DNA of 17,118 bases from Pirellulaceae bacterium (GCA_013002105.1 JABDKS010000249.1:1-17118), one strand, 5' to 3'; positions 1 through 7,488 are shown, counted from the first letter of the stretch. Notes: generated by a model from the letters alone, not told the origin. Made by a program: numbers and translations.

Positions 1-1
1 A

Positions 2-385
2 AGCGTCGGTGATCGGCGGGCGGTCAGCGCGATCGACGGTGATCCAAAAACTCACTGGCACACCAGTTTCACACCCAATGTATTGGAACATCCCCACGAA
101 CTGGTCATTGACCTTGGCAAGCGGTACAAAGTCCGAGGTTTCCGCTACCTGGCACGCCAAGACGGCGGCTGGAACGGCGCGGTCAAAGAATGTGAATTCT
201 ATGTCTCCAAAACGCCTGACGGTTTGACTGCGCCGGCGGTCAAAACGACGTTCAAAAAATCAAAGCGTCCCCAAGAAGTCACGTTCGAACCAGTTGAGGG
301 GCGATTTGTGCGGATCAAGGCACTCTCAGAAGTCAACGGCGGACCTTGGACGTCCATCGCTGAACTCGGAGTCGTTGGCGAGTAA
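2..385 (+). CDS. C-terminal part of a discoidin (F5/8 type C-like) domain protein, 5' truncated by the window
   Basis: The frame is open from base 2 and ends at TAA 383-385, giving 127 residues with no start inside the window. The visible part has the features of a galactose-binding-like beta-sandwich: AIDGDPKTHWHTSF near the start (the 'DGD..T.W' entry of discoidin domains), HPHELVIDLGKRYKVRGFRYL (the 'hxIDLG' strand), a DGGWNGAVKECEFYVS stretch, and an ending of the form RFVRIKALSEVNG...SIAELGVVGE. In Planctomycetes such domains commonly sit at the C-terminus of secreted or surface enzymes such as sulfatases, glycosidases or PSCyt1-type proteins, and bind glycans or anchor the enzyme. The catalytic part lies outside the window, so the whole protein cannot be named. 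The domain call is fairly secure. Confidence 0.8.
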   Translation, partial: SVGDRRAVSAIDGDPKTHWHTSFTPNVLEHPHELVIDLGKRYKVRGFRYLARQDGGWNGAVKECEFYVSKTPDGLTAPAVKTTFKKSKRPQEVTFEPVEGRFVRIKALSEVNGGPWTSIAELGVVGE

Positions 386-477
386 ATCTGGCGACGCGAC
401 AGCGTTGTGGTGTGTCAGGGCGATGTATTCGGCTAGGGCGCGACCGTAGCAAAGCGTCCGCGGGTTGCGTCGGCCAA

Positions 478-963
478 TCACATATTGGCTTGCCCTTTGA
501 TGGTCTTCTGCGCGATGTCCCATGCATCGACAAGATGCTGGGCATACCCATCGGGGTCCAACAATCCGTCAACCGCCGTTGTATCTGCCACGATCTCGAT
601 CAACCAACCATCGCCGTAGCAATCGGCATTGATGATCGACGGGTCGCTCAACGCTTCATCGTTGACACCCGCGAATTGACCCGCGATGGGAGCAAAAAGA
701 TCGCTTTCGGCCTTCTTACTTTCGATCGACCCGATATTTGCCCGTGCGGCGATCACGGTGGGAGGCTCGACCAGCCAATCGAGGAAATAGACATCCTGCA
801 GCAAACGCACTGCATATGCCGTCAAACCAAACCGCCATCGCTGGGCTGATATCTCCGACGCCCACATGTGGTTCTTGGCGTAGTGACGATCCCTGGGAAA
901 TTCCGCCGTGAATTCACCCATAGCGAATTCAAAAGGATTCGTGCCCTCAGGTGCACCGCTCAC
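478..963 (-). CDS. GcvH-like lipoyl-carrier domain protein
   Basis: This 161-residue protein resembles the glycine cleavage H protein. It has HYAKNHMWA at residues 27-35 (compare 'Y..eHeW'), FGLTAYAVRLLQDV at 45-58 (compare 'GIT.yAq..LGDi'), IESKKAESDLFAPIAG at 80-95 and YGDGWLIEI near residue 116. By alignment with the family 'ESVKAxS' motif, K84 is the expected lipoyl-lysine. The protein is longer than typical H proteins (about 125-130 residues), with about 25 extra residues at the N-terminus and a C-terminal tail. It starts at GTG 961-963, which overlaps the TGA (960-962) of the upstream radical SAM gene, so translation is probably coupled. No gcvT, gcvP or lipoate ligase is next to it, so a role as a carrier for the radical SAM partner is more likely than glycine cleavage. 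That role is inference; the fold assignment is good. Confidence 0.8.
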   Translation of the reverse strand: MSGAPEGTNPFEFAMGEFTAEFPRDRHYAKNHMWASEISAQRWRFGLTAYAVRLLQDVYFLDWLVEPPTVIAARANIGSIESKKAESDLFAPIAGQFAGVNDEALSDPSIINADCYGDGWLIEIVADTTAVDGLLDPDGYAQHLVDAWDIAQKTIKGQANM

Positions 964-2276
964 GTGTATCGGACGCCTTGATGCTCGGGTTCAAAGAAAG
1001 CGGGTAACATCGCGTCAACTCGCAATAGACCGTCGCGAGTTAAACGAATCGTGTCCGCGTCGATCACTGCCCACTTGTCTTTCACAAAACCGTCCCATTG
1101 CGTTTGCCAATGTTGCACGATGTCGACGTCGAACTTTTTGCGAAAGTACTCGACATCCAGGTAGCCACGTTTGAGCAGCAAAATCATTTCACGCACAAGT
1201 CGCTGATGGTCGGTGGGAACAAATCCACGCCCGAGCGGAAGTTCTCCGGATTCGATCGTTCCCAAGTACTGCTCCAATTCCGGCAAGTTCTGATAGTGCA
1301 CTCCACTAGCATGCCCGAAACTTGCGATCCCGGTCGCCAACAAATCGGCACCCTGCCACAAGTTATCGCGGTACGAAAAATTCACCTTGGTTGGATCCTT
1401 GACCACGGTATATGCACTGCTAACCGAATAGCCGGCAGCTAGGAATTCGTTGAATGCGTAATCGACCCAGTCACGTTTTGTTTTCCAGTCGGCAACGGGA
1501 CTCTCCACTTTGTTGCCCAAGATGTCTTTGCTGTAGACCGTATTGAATGGCAACTCCATTTGGTAGATGGTCACACTCTCGGGCGAAAGTTCCAGCGTAC
1601 GACGAATGTTCTCGCGCCAGTTGTCCCAAGTCTCGCCGACCATTCCGGAGATCAGATCGATATTGACGTTCGGAAAGTCAGCCTCGGTGATCCACTCCCA
1701 CGCATTAAAAACTTGTTTGGAAAGGTGCGCGCGGCCATTTTCTTCCAGCAGCTTGTCCGAAAAGTTCTCCACCCCCAAGCTCAGCCTTGTCACACCAAGT
1801 TGCTCCTTGAGCGTCTTGACCTTGGTCTCGCTCAACGTCCCCGGTTCGCACTCGAACGTTACTTCTTCGGCACCGTCCCAGGTGATGTGCTGTCGCAAGC
1901 GGTCAGCCAACTTGGTCAGTTGTTTGGGCGACAAGAAACTGGGCGTTCCCCCTCCGAAATAGACGAACCGAAATGGCCGATCGCCCATCACGGGCAATTC
2001 ACTGACCATCGAGATTTCGTTGCACAACGCATCGACATAGCGTTGTACTTCGGGCGCTTTGACGTCGGTAAAAACTTTGAAGTAGCAGAACTTGCATCGT
2101 TTGCGGCAAAACGGGATATGCAGATACAACCCCAGCGGCGTGTCTTCGGTGGGCGGTTTGCCCAGCGCCGATTCAACAGCCGGCAATTCCTCCTTGGTCC
2201 ATTGGCTGTAGGGCGGGTAGTTGGAGATGAAGTAGCTGCCGACTTCAGTTTTCTTATCGCTAGCGGCCGATGACAT
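960..2276 (-). CDS. Radical SAM protein of the HemN/HemW (coproporphyrinogen III oxidase-like) family
   Basis: A 438-residue protein. YLHIPFCRKRCKFCYF holds the CxxxCxxC site (C57, C61, C64) for a 4Fe-4S cluster and S-adenosylmethionine. Further support is YFGGGTPSFLS (the GGGTPS SAM-binding loop), FECEPGTL, RLSLGVENF, and a HemN-C-like tail (LATGIASFGHASG, then LTRDGLLRVDAMLPAFF). True HemN has a fourth cysteine (CxxxCxxCxC); here the third cysteine is followed by Tyr-Phe, closer to the C-[DG]-F form of HemW and HutW. It may therefore be a heme chaperone-like or another radical SAM enzyme, not a proven coproporphyrinogen oxidase. It is followed by a GcvH-like gene with GTGA overlap and preceded by a PQQ-propeller gene 146 bases upstream on the same strand. 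It starts at ATG 2274-2276; the Shine-Dalgarno site is weak. The family is sure, the substrate unknown. Confidence 0.88.
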   Translation of the reverse strand: MSSAASDKKTEVGSYFISNYPPYSQWTKEELPAVESALGKPPTEDTPLGLYLHIPFCRKRCKFCYFKVFTDVKAPEVQRYVDALCNEISMVSELPVMGDRPFRFVYFGGGTPSFLSPKQLTKLADRLRQHITWDGAEEVTFECEPGTLSETKVKTLKEQLGVTRLSLGVENFSDKLLEENGRAHLSKQVFNAWEWITEADFPNVNIDLISGMVGETWDNWRENIRRTLELSPESVTIYQMELPFNTVYSKDILGNKVESPVADWKTKRDWVDYAFNEFLAAGYSVSSAYTVVKDPTKVNFSYRDNLWQGADLLATGIASFGHASGVHYQNLPELEQYLGTIESGELPLGRGFVPTDHQRLVREMILLLKRGYLDVEYFRKKFDVDIVQHWQTQWDGFVKDKWAVIDADTIRLTRDGLLRVDAMLPAFFEPEHQGVRYT

Positions 2277-2422
2277 AAGCTGGCTTTGATGGAGGGCGAG
2301 GCGACGGCGGAGAAAAATTCCAGCCGTAGATACAGTTTAATGCAAGGCGATCGGTTGGCTATCGCGTCTGGGTGCCCGATGCCCGACAACGGTCGGTTTT
2401 GCAAACGTTTTGCATACCGGGT

Positions 2423-3610
2423 TTATTTTCCCGCCACCTTGCCAAAGCAGCGTAAAACACCTTCATCGTCGGCAATGAACAATTGATCCCCAGCGATTGC
2501 GGGGGCGGCCAGAAAGGAACCTTTTATCTCGTACTGCCATTTTTCCTGGCCGTCGGCAAGCGCCAGGCGAATCAATCGGCCGTCGGTCGACGCGATCCAA
2601 ACATCGTCGCCCGCGATCACTGGCGAGGCGTCCGCACGCCGACGCAACGTGTATCTCCATAACCGCTTGCCGGTGGCAATCGAGATCGCATCGACTTGTT
2701 TGTATTGGCTGGTGACGATCGCAAAATCGCCTTTGACCGCCGCACTGCTTCGATATTCCTGCGATCGCTCTTCGTCTTCGTAACGCCACTGTTCGGTCTG
2801 TTTCTTCCAATCAAATCGCAGCACAGCGCCGTCCATGATTGGCAGAATCGCGTCGTCACCGGCCACTGCTGGCGTGCTGCCGGTCGGCCCGCCCAGCGGC
2901 AACGGTTTGCCGACGGCCTTGCCGGTATTGACATCAACAATGTGCAACTGACCATCGCATCCACCCAGAAATGTCAGATTGCCGGCCAGCGTTGGGCTGC
3001 AGCGAATCTGGTCGTCGGTTTGGTACACCCAAGCCGGTTTGCCGGTGACGGCATCAAAGCAATACAGTTTTCCATCTTGGCTGGTGACCAAAACATTTTC
3101 GCCATGAAATGCTGCGGCACCACTGATTTCGCCATCGGTGGATTGTTTCCAAATCTCCTTGCCATCCTGGACATTCAGGGCGTACAGATTTCCCTCCACA
3201 TCACCGATTACCATTCGATCGTCTTGGATCGCCGGCGCGGCCAGAAAACCGGTATCGTAGTTTTTTTTCCAGATCTCTTTGCCGGTTTTGCGGTCGACGG
3301 CGTACAGCCGACCCATGACATCGCTCAAGAAAACGCGATTGCCAACCACAGCAGGCGTTGTCTCGATCGCCTCGTCAGCTTTGTACTCCCAAATCACAGA
3401 CAGATCATCCGGCAAAACAATCGTCGTTGCTCCGGAGGAACCCGCGTCGCCACGCGGCAGCGGCCAATCACTTGTATTGGCAGAGCTTTTTTCGGATGCC
3501 CCCAACGTCGTTGCCGGGGCAGACAACAAGCAGGCAATCAGCATTATTCCTGCCGCGACGAAAGACACAAAGTGTCCGAATCGGAGGTGTGAACTTCGAC
3601 AGCGTGTCAT
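2423..3610 (-). CDS. Exported eight-bladed PQQ-type beta-propeller repeat protein (BamB-like fold)
   Basis: A 395-residue protein. The N-terminus (R10 to about A38) is a signal peptide with a hydrophobic core VSFVAAGIMLIACLL and a plausible cut after TTLGA. LIAC at 24-27 also fits a lipobox, so a lipoprotein anchored at C27 is possible. The rest is eight tandem blades of about 40 residues with the recurring pattern 'P.v.gd.v...s.DG.lyalD..tGk.iW.y' (for example LYAVDRKTGKEIWKK, LYALNVQDGKEIWKQ, CDGQLHIVDVNTGKAV, GRLIRLALADGQEKWQY). BamB, of the outer-membrane assembly machinery, has the same eight-bladed architecture, but Planctomycetes carry many such proteins and no BAM partner is here. AGGA at 3618-3621 lies seven bases before ATG 3608-3610 and supports the start. 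Fold sure; role unknown, probably protein-protein contact outside the cytoplasmic membrane. Confidence 0.87.
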   Translation of the reverse strand: MTRCRSSHLRFGHFVSFVAAGIMLIACLLSAPATTLGASEKSSANTSDWPLPRGDAGSSGATTIVLPDDLSVIWEYKADEAIETTPAVVGNRVFLSDVMGRLYAVDRKTGKEIWKKNYDTGFLAAPAIQDDRMVIGDVEGNLYALNVQDGKEIWKQSTDGEISGAAAFHGENVLVTSQDGKLYCFDAVTGKPAWVYQTDDQIRCSPTLAGNLTFLGGCDGQLHIVDVNTGKAVGKPLPLGGPTGSTPAVAGDDAILPIMDGAVLRFDWKKQTEQWRYEDEERSQEYRSSAAVKGDFAIVTSQYKQVDAISIATGKRLWRYTLRRRADASPVIAGDDVWIASTDGRLIRLALADGQEKWQYEIKGSFLAAPAIAGDQLFIADDEGVLRCFGKVAGK

Positions 3611-3911
3611 GGGTCAGTCCTGGTTCAAAGACAATCTATTACGTTAAGTACGACTTTAGGGACGTTATTCTGAAATCGTGGCGGATGCTCGAAAAACCCC
3701 CGCGCTCGATGGACAGTAGGCGTTTATTATAGGCGATGCGTTTTTATAGTTTGTTGCTGGTGTGCTGAATCCAAGGGCGTTTTTGAACTCGGTTTGTCCC
3801 GTTCAAGCCGGGATTTTGCGAACCGGCAACGGTTCTGCAGACCTCACCGAGCGTGACCAACGACACATTCGCTGACGTTCCGCACCCAACCCCTCCGGCA
3901 TTTCCCCACCC
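3611..3911. promoter_or_regulatory. Divergent intergenic region between the PQQ-propeller gene and aroDE
   Basis: About 300 bases with no convincing gene. Both flanking genes read outwards, so promoters for both must lie here. An AT-rich patch at about 3720-3750 carries a near-direct repeat, GCGTTTATTATAG (3720-3732) and GCGTTTTTATAG (3738-3749), 18 bases apart. On the minus strand the first copy contains a perfect TATAAT (3726-3731), and on the plus strand the second gives TATAGT (3745-3750), so each could be a -10 box for one direction. Neither has a good -35 at 16-18 bases, so the promoter call is tentative. Confidence 0.4.
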
Positions 3912-5402
3912 ATGCTTTGCGTCAGTATCGGCCGATCTCGCCACAAGCGGATGATCGCCGAACACAAATTTCTTGTCGATGAAGGTGTCGAACTGGTCGA
4001 GATGCGTCTCGACTACATCGGCCGAGCGATCAACCTGCGCCGATTGATTACTGATCGTCCGGGACCGGTACTCATTACCGCACGTCGACGCGAAGACGGC
4101 GGCCGCTGGATGCGCAGCGAACAAGAACGACTGACCGTGCTGCGATCCGCAATTGCAGCCGGCGTGGAGTACGTCGATATCGAAGCGGATATCGCAGCGC
4201 AGATCCCACGTTACGGCAATACCAAGCGTGTGATCAGCTACCACGATTTCTCGGGGACGCCAGAGAATCTGGAAGAATTGCACGCCGCGATGGCCGAAGA
4301 AGATGCGGACATTGTCAAAATTGCGACGATGGCCAACTCGTTTGACGACAACATCCGCATGCTGAATTTGGTCAAGCAGTCCAAGGTTCCCACGATCGGA
4401 ATTTGCATGGGCGAAATAGGCATGGTCACCCGAATCTTGGCCAGCCGCGTCGGTTCTCCGTTCACATTTGCAACGTTCAGTAGCGGCAAGAAGATGGCGC
4501 CGGGACAACTGGACTGGAAGGAGATGAATGAGCTTTACAACTTTGATCAAATTAATGATCAGACCGAGTTGTTTGGAGTCGTCGCCGATCCGGTCGCTCA
4601 CAGCCATAGCCCGCTGATTCACAACGCCGCGTTTCGCGACGCAAAACTCAATGCGTGTTACCTGCCGTTTCGGGTTCCTGCCTCGGATCTACCCTGCTTT
4701 ATGGATCACTGCGCCGATATCGGCGTGCGTGGCATCAGCATCACGATTCCCCACAAAGAGCATGCGATGGACTATTGCACGCAGGCCGAATCGAGCGCCA
4801 ATGGAATTGGTGCCATCAACACCATGGTCTTTCATGGTGACGATCGGCTGGGTTACAACACGGATTACCGAGCAGCGATGGACTGCATCGAACAGACGTA
4901 CGAACTGACAAAAGACGCCGAACGACCCATGCAAGGCATCACCGCTTTGGTGATGGGAGCCGGCGGCGTAGCCAGAGCTATCGCTTGGGGCCTGCGACAG
5001 CGGCATGCCGAAGTCACGATTTGCTCTCGGACCCACGAACGTGCGCAGATGTTGGCCGCTGAACTGGGTTGCCGAACGATGGAGTGGGAAGACCGATATT
5101 CGCAGAAGTTTCGCTTGCTGATTAATTGCACGCCGGTCGGCATGCATCCCGACATGGACGAGTCGCCCTATTCCGCATCCAAACTGAACGAATACATGGT
5201 CGTATTTGACACGGTCTACAATCCAGAGAATACGCTGCTGATCAAGAACGCCAAACTTGCGAATTGCCGAATCATCACCGGCGTAGACATGTTTGTTCGA
5301 CAGGCGGCCTATCAATACAAGTTGTTTACCGGAAAAGACGCACCGTCGTTGCTGATGCGCAAGACGATCAAAGAGGCAACGAATCCTGTCCGCGTCCGGT
5401 GA
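3912..5402 (+). CDS. aroDE: Bifunctional type I 3-dehydroquinate dehydratase / shikimate dehydrogenase (AroD-AroE fusion)
   Basis: This 496-residue cytoplasmic enzyme should carry out steps 3 and 4 of the shikimate pathway: 3-dehydroquinate to 3-dehydroshikimate to shikimate, using NADPH. Residues 1 to about 212 are a type I dehydroquinase: VELVEMRLDYI, ISYHDF with catalytic H111, and VKIATMA with Schiff-base K136. Residues about 219-490 are shikimate dehydrogenase: LFGVVADPVAHSHSPLIHN with the substrate serines S231/S233, GISITIPHKE with catalytic K282, GYNTDY with D318, the NADP loop GAGGVARA (349-356), CSRTHERA (371-378) and VRQAAYQYKLFTG near the end. All key residues are present, so both domains should be active. 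Such AroD-E fusions are known from plants and Chlamydia. The start at ATG 3912 lacks a clear Shine-Dalgarno site but begins exactly at the first strand (MLCVSIG). The next gene starts within 12 bases of the stop. Confidence 0.95.
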   Translation: MLCVSIGRSRHKRMIAEHKFLVDEGVELVEMRLDYIGRAINLRRLITDRPGPVLITARRREDGGRWMRSEQERLTVLRSAIAAGVEYVDIEADIAAQIPRYGNTKRVISYHDFSGTPENLEELHAAMAEEDADIVKIATMANSFDDNIRMLNLVKQSKVPTIGICMGEIGMVTRILASRVGSPFTFATFSSGKKMAPGQLDWKEMNELYNFDQINDQTELFGVVADPVAHSHSPLIHNAAFRDAKLNACYLPFRVPASDLPCFMDHCADIGVRGISITIPHKEHAMDYCTQAESSANGIGAINTMVFHGDDRLGYNTDYRAAMDCIEQTYELTKDAERPMQGITALVMGAGGVARAIAWGLRQRHAEVTICSRTHERAQMLAAELGCRTMEWEDRYSQKFRLLINCTPVGMHPDMDESPYSASKLNEYMVVFDTVYNPENTLLIKNAKLANCRIITGVDMFVRQAAYQYKLFTGKDAPSLLMRKTIKEATNPVRVR

Positions 5403-5413
5403 GCAAAAACGAC

Positions 5414-5875
5414 ATGAATTGCGAAGCCACGCCGATGCCCGATGGTGTCAAGATTCGGCAAGCCTTACCCAGTGACGCCGCCGCCATTCACGCTCTGATG
5501 CGCCCTTACGTAGCGCAACATTTGCTGTTGGAACGCAGCGAAGCGGAAGTGATTGAACTGACGCGTCACGGCTTTGTCGCGGTGAAAGAGATGCCCGACG
5601 AAAGCGAGAAATGTGTCGGATTTTCGGCGGTCGAAATTTACAGTCAAAAACTCGCAGAACTACAGTGCCTCGCGGTTCATCACGACTATCGACGCGACGG
5701 GATCGGACGGCAATTGGTCCAACATTGCGTTCAGCGTGCTCGTGATCTGAACGTGATGGAAGTCTTGGCGATCAGTTCGTCCGATGAATTCCTGAAAGGT
5801 TGCGGATTTGATTTCGCACTGCCCGATCAAAAGAAAGCGTTCTTTTGCCAACTGAGGCCGCGGAAATTCGAGTAG
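5414..5875 (+). CDS. GNAT-family N-acetyltransferase, ArgA (N-acetylglutamate synthase)-like
   Basis: A 153-residue GNAT domain. VKIRQALPSDAAAIHALMRPYVAQHLLLERS (residues 12-42) and AELQCLAVHHDYRRDGIGRQL (81-101), with the acetyl-CoA pyrophosphate loop RRDGIG at 93-98, resemble the acetyltransferase domain of ArgA, as does the end GCGFDFALPDQKKAFFCQL. It is thus a candidate N-acetylglutamate synthase for the first step of arginine synthesis, of the short form without the amino-acid-kinase-like domain. Another small-molecule or protein acetyltransferase is possible. The start is uncertain: ATG 5414 is chosen with GGTGAG (5398-5403) about ten bases upstream. GTG 5399, overlapping the aroDE stop as GTGA, and ATG 5435 (MPDGVK) are alternatives. 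It is probably cotranscribed with aroDE. The stop lies four bases from the end of the convergent next gene. Confidence 0.8.
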   Translation: MNCEATPMPDGVKIRQALPSDAAAIHALMRPYVAQHLLLERSEAEVIELTRHGFVAVKEMPDESEKCVGFSAVEIYSQKLAELQCLAVHHDYRRDGIGRQLVQHCVQRARDLNVMEVLAISSSDEFLKGCGFDFALPDQKKAFFCQLRPRKFE

Positions 5876-5879
5876 GCAA

Positions 5880-7184
5880 TCAATCGTCAGCGCTATGTTC
5901 GTCAGCATAGCGGTCGTCAGCATAGCGGTCGTCAACAATCTCGTCGGCATCCCCTGCTGCAGACTCGTCCGCTGCAGGCTCGCCCGTTGAAGGCTCATCG
6001 GTCGCCGATGGCGGTTCCACGGCAACAGGTACCACCGGTCGCACCGGCTCGCGCAACCAGACCGGGACCAGGAGAACAACGCCCGCTGCGAACAATATCA
6101 CCCAGTGAGATGAATCGTCGCTCGGCCAATAAGCAAAGAAGTGCAAACGGCGCCAAAGCACCAGTTGAAACGTCAATGCAACTGGCATCGCCAACGCGAA
6201 CGCTCCTAAAGCATCCCGCGAACCCGGTAGCGTCTTTTGCAGCAGCAGGGCGATCAGCGATGCGAGCACGATGACTGCGGCAATGGCTTGCCATCCCACG
6301 ACGATCGACGGGATCGCGATGATCGCAATCAAATCCATCAAGCGAGCCGTGTCAGTTCCCAATGGATCTAATTTTGGATTCGCCCTCGGACACAGTCCGC
6401 GCGCCAAAATTCGTCCGTAGACCGCTGCGGCGACCAGTGCGGTGACGACCCGCATCAATGCATCCATGTACAGGCCGTCAGGGAACCAGCCGTCGGGGCG
6501 GTCGGTTTGCCAGGGCACAATCATCAAGGTTGGAAACACCAGCATCGGGACCATCGTCGCGGCGAATGCGAATACGATTAGACGCCGCGGCAATTTGACA
6601 GCGTCGATCCGGATCAAGCCCAGCGCCCAGCAACAGGCAACACCGACGGCGTGGTAAATCAGCACGGCGATCACCATGCCATCGACCACCGGCGCCCACA
6701 AAGGCCCGCCGTGCCAATGATTCCATTGGTAAGGAATCGCCAGCCTGTAAAGTTCTGCGACGCCAAGCAGCGCCAGTGACATGCCTACCGAGGCTTCGAC
6801 AATCGGATAGCGGGACGAAATCGGCAATTTGCAAGTTCGACAACGCCCGCCCAGTGCCAACCAACCGAGCACCGGAAAGTTATCGCGAGCTTTGAGCGTG
6901 GTTGTACATCGCGGACACCGTGATCGGCCGTTGATGCTGACGTTATTGGGCATTCGCCACGCCACCACATTCAGAAAACTACCGATCGATGAACCGAGCC
7001 AGAGCAGCCACAAAAAAATGACGACGTCGATGGCTCGTGGAATGTAAAGATCATCCGGCCCATAGTACGCCGAACCGAGACTTTGCCACCAAGCGAGCCC
7101 GAACACGTACAACAGGGCCAACAGAGTGATCGACGTGATTGTCGCCAATAGTGGTAAACGGGGCCAAAATCGCAAGCGGCTCAC
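5880..7184 (-). CDS. Prepilin-peptidase-like (A24 family) polytopic membrane protein, degenerate catalytic region
   Basis: A 434-residue protein with about eight hydrophobic segments. Residues 64-131 are a clear prepilin peptidase N-terminal domain: GSSIGSFLNVVAWRMP (64-79), two CxxC pairs (C90/C93 and C115/C118) that bind zinc in the family, and RYPIVE. The C-terminal peptidase half is divergent. The first catalytic aspartate region reads LGLIRIDAVKLPRR (188-201), leaving D194 but Arg where family members often have a second Asp. The GxGD site reads LGTD (275-278), keeping D278 but not the second glycine; GWQA at 297-300 matches the family's downstream helix. Activity is therefore doubtful. 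The last 45 or so residues are a hydrophilic Asp/Glu/Ala tail containing a duplicated DDRYA. Start is GTG 7182-7184. It may process type IV pilin or type II secretion pseudopilins, or be a relic or regulator. No pilin genes adjoin it. Confidence 0.75.
   Translation of the reverse strand: MSRLRFWPRLPLLATITSITLLALLYVFGLAWWQSLGSAYYGPDDLYIPRAIDVVIFLWLLWLGSSIGSFLNVVAWRMPNNVSINGRSRCPRCTTTLKARDNFPVLGWLALGGRCRTCKLPISSRYPIVEASVGMSLALLGVAELYRLAIPYQWNHWHGGPLWAPVVDGMVIAVLIYHAVGVACCWALGLIRIDAVKLPRRLIVFAFAATMVPMLVFPTLMIVPWQTDRPDGWFPDGLYMDALMRVVTALVAAAVYGRILARGLCPRANPKLDPLGTDTARLMDLIAIIAIPSIVVGWQAIAAVIVLASLIALLLQKTLPGSRDALGAFALAMPVALTFQLVLWRRLHFFAYWPSDDSSHWVILFAAGVVLLVPVWLREPVRPVVPVAVEPPSATDEPSTGEPAADESAAGDADEIVDDRYADDRYADEHSADD
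5901..5930. repeat. Perfect 15-bp tandem duplication in the tail of the prepilin-peptidase-like gene
   Basis: GTCAGCATAGCGGTC occurs twice without a gap (5901-5915 and 5916-5930). Being 15 bases it keeps frame and doubles a DRYAD-type pentapeptide in the acidic C-terminal tail. It looks like a recent slippage or unequal-exchange event. Confidence 0.9.
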
Positions 7185-7488
7185 GTCGGATTACCGAGGT
7201 TCGAGGAGGTGTAGAGGGCTAGAACGGCGTGAAATCAGTGGGACGGACACCGTTCGCTCGGCGCGCTACCGTCACTGTTTTGACGTGGGAATCAGCAATT
7301 GGACTCCCCCGCTTGGCCAACTGCAATGACCGACCGTGCCGCTATAATCGGCCATGTTTTGCCAGTACAACCTAACTTTGGCGGTAACTTTCAACCAACA
7401 CATCGCTCAAAGCGTTACGATACTCGGGCAGCCGAAGTAGTGTAGAACAGATAACCAACGTCGATTCACGCGTTTTCCTTTAAAGGCG
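7185..7488. promoter_or_regulatory. Divergent intergenic region between the prepilin-peptidase-like gene and the response regulator gene
   Basis: Roughly 300 bases without a supported gene; both neighbours read outwards. A perfect TATAAT on the plus strand (7343-7348) sits inside the short dyad GCCG-N7-CGGC (7338-7352). It has no good -35 hexamer at 16-18 bases upstream, so it is only a candidate -10 for the response regulator gene, with a leader of about 135 bases. Just before that gene, AAAGG precedes the ATG by a few bases and is a plausible ribosome binding site. Nothing convincing was seen for the leftward gene. Confidence 0.35.

Noticed and set aside
478..963. Naming the lipoyl protein gcvH
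   Set aside because: No other glycine cleavage gene is adjacent and the protein has extra regions; only the fold is supported.
1560..2273. Open frame of 237 codons on the plus strand
   Set aside because: It lies antisense to the well supported radical SAM gene and its translation shows no family features.
960..2276. Naming the radical SAM gene hemN
   Set aside because: The fourth cysteine of the HemN motif is missing, so the activity cannot be assumed.
2696..3592. Open frame of 298 codons on the plus strand
   Set aside because: Antisense to the PQQ-propeller gene, whose repeats and signal peptide are unmistakable.
3744..4622. Open frame of 292 codons on the minus strand
   Set aside because: Antisense to aroDE; its His/Arg-rich translation is typical of a shadow frame.
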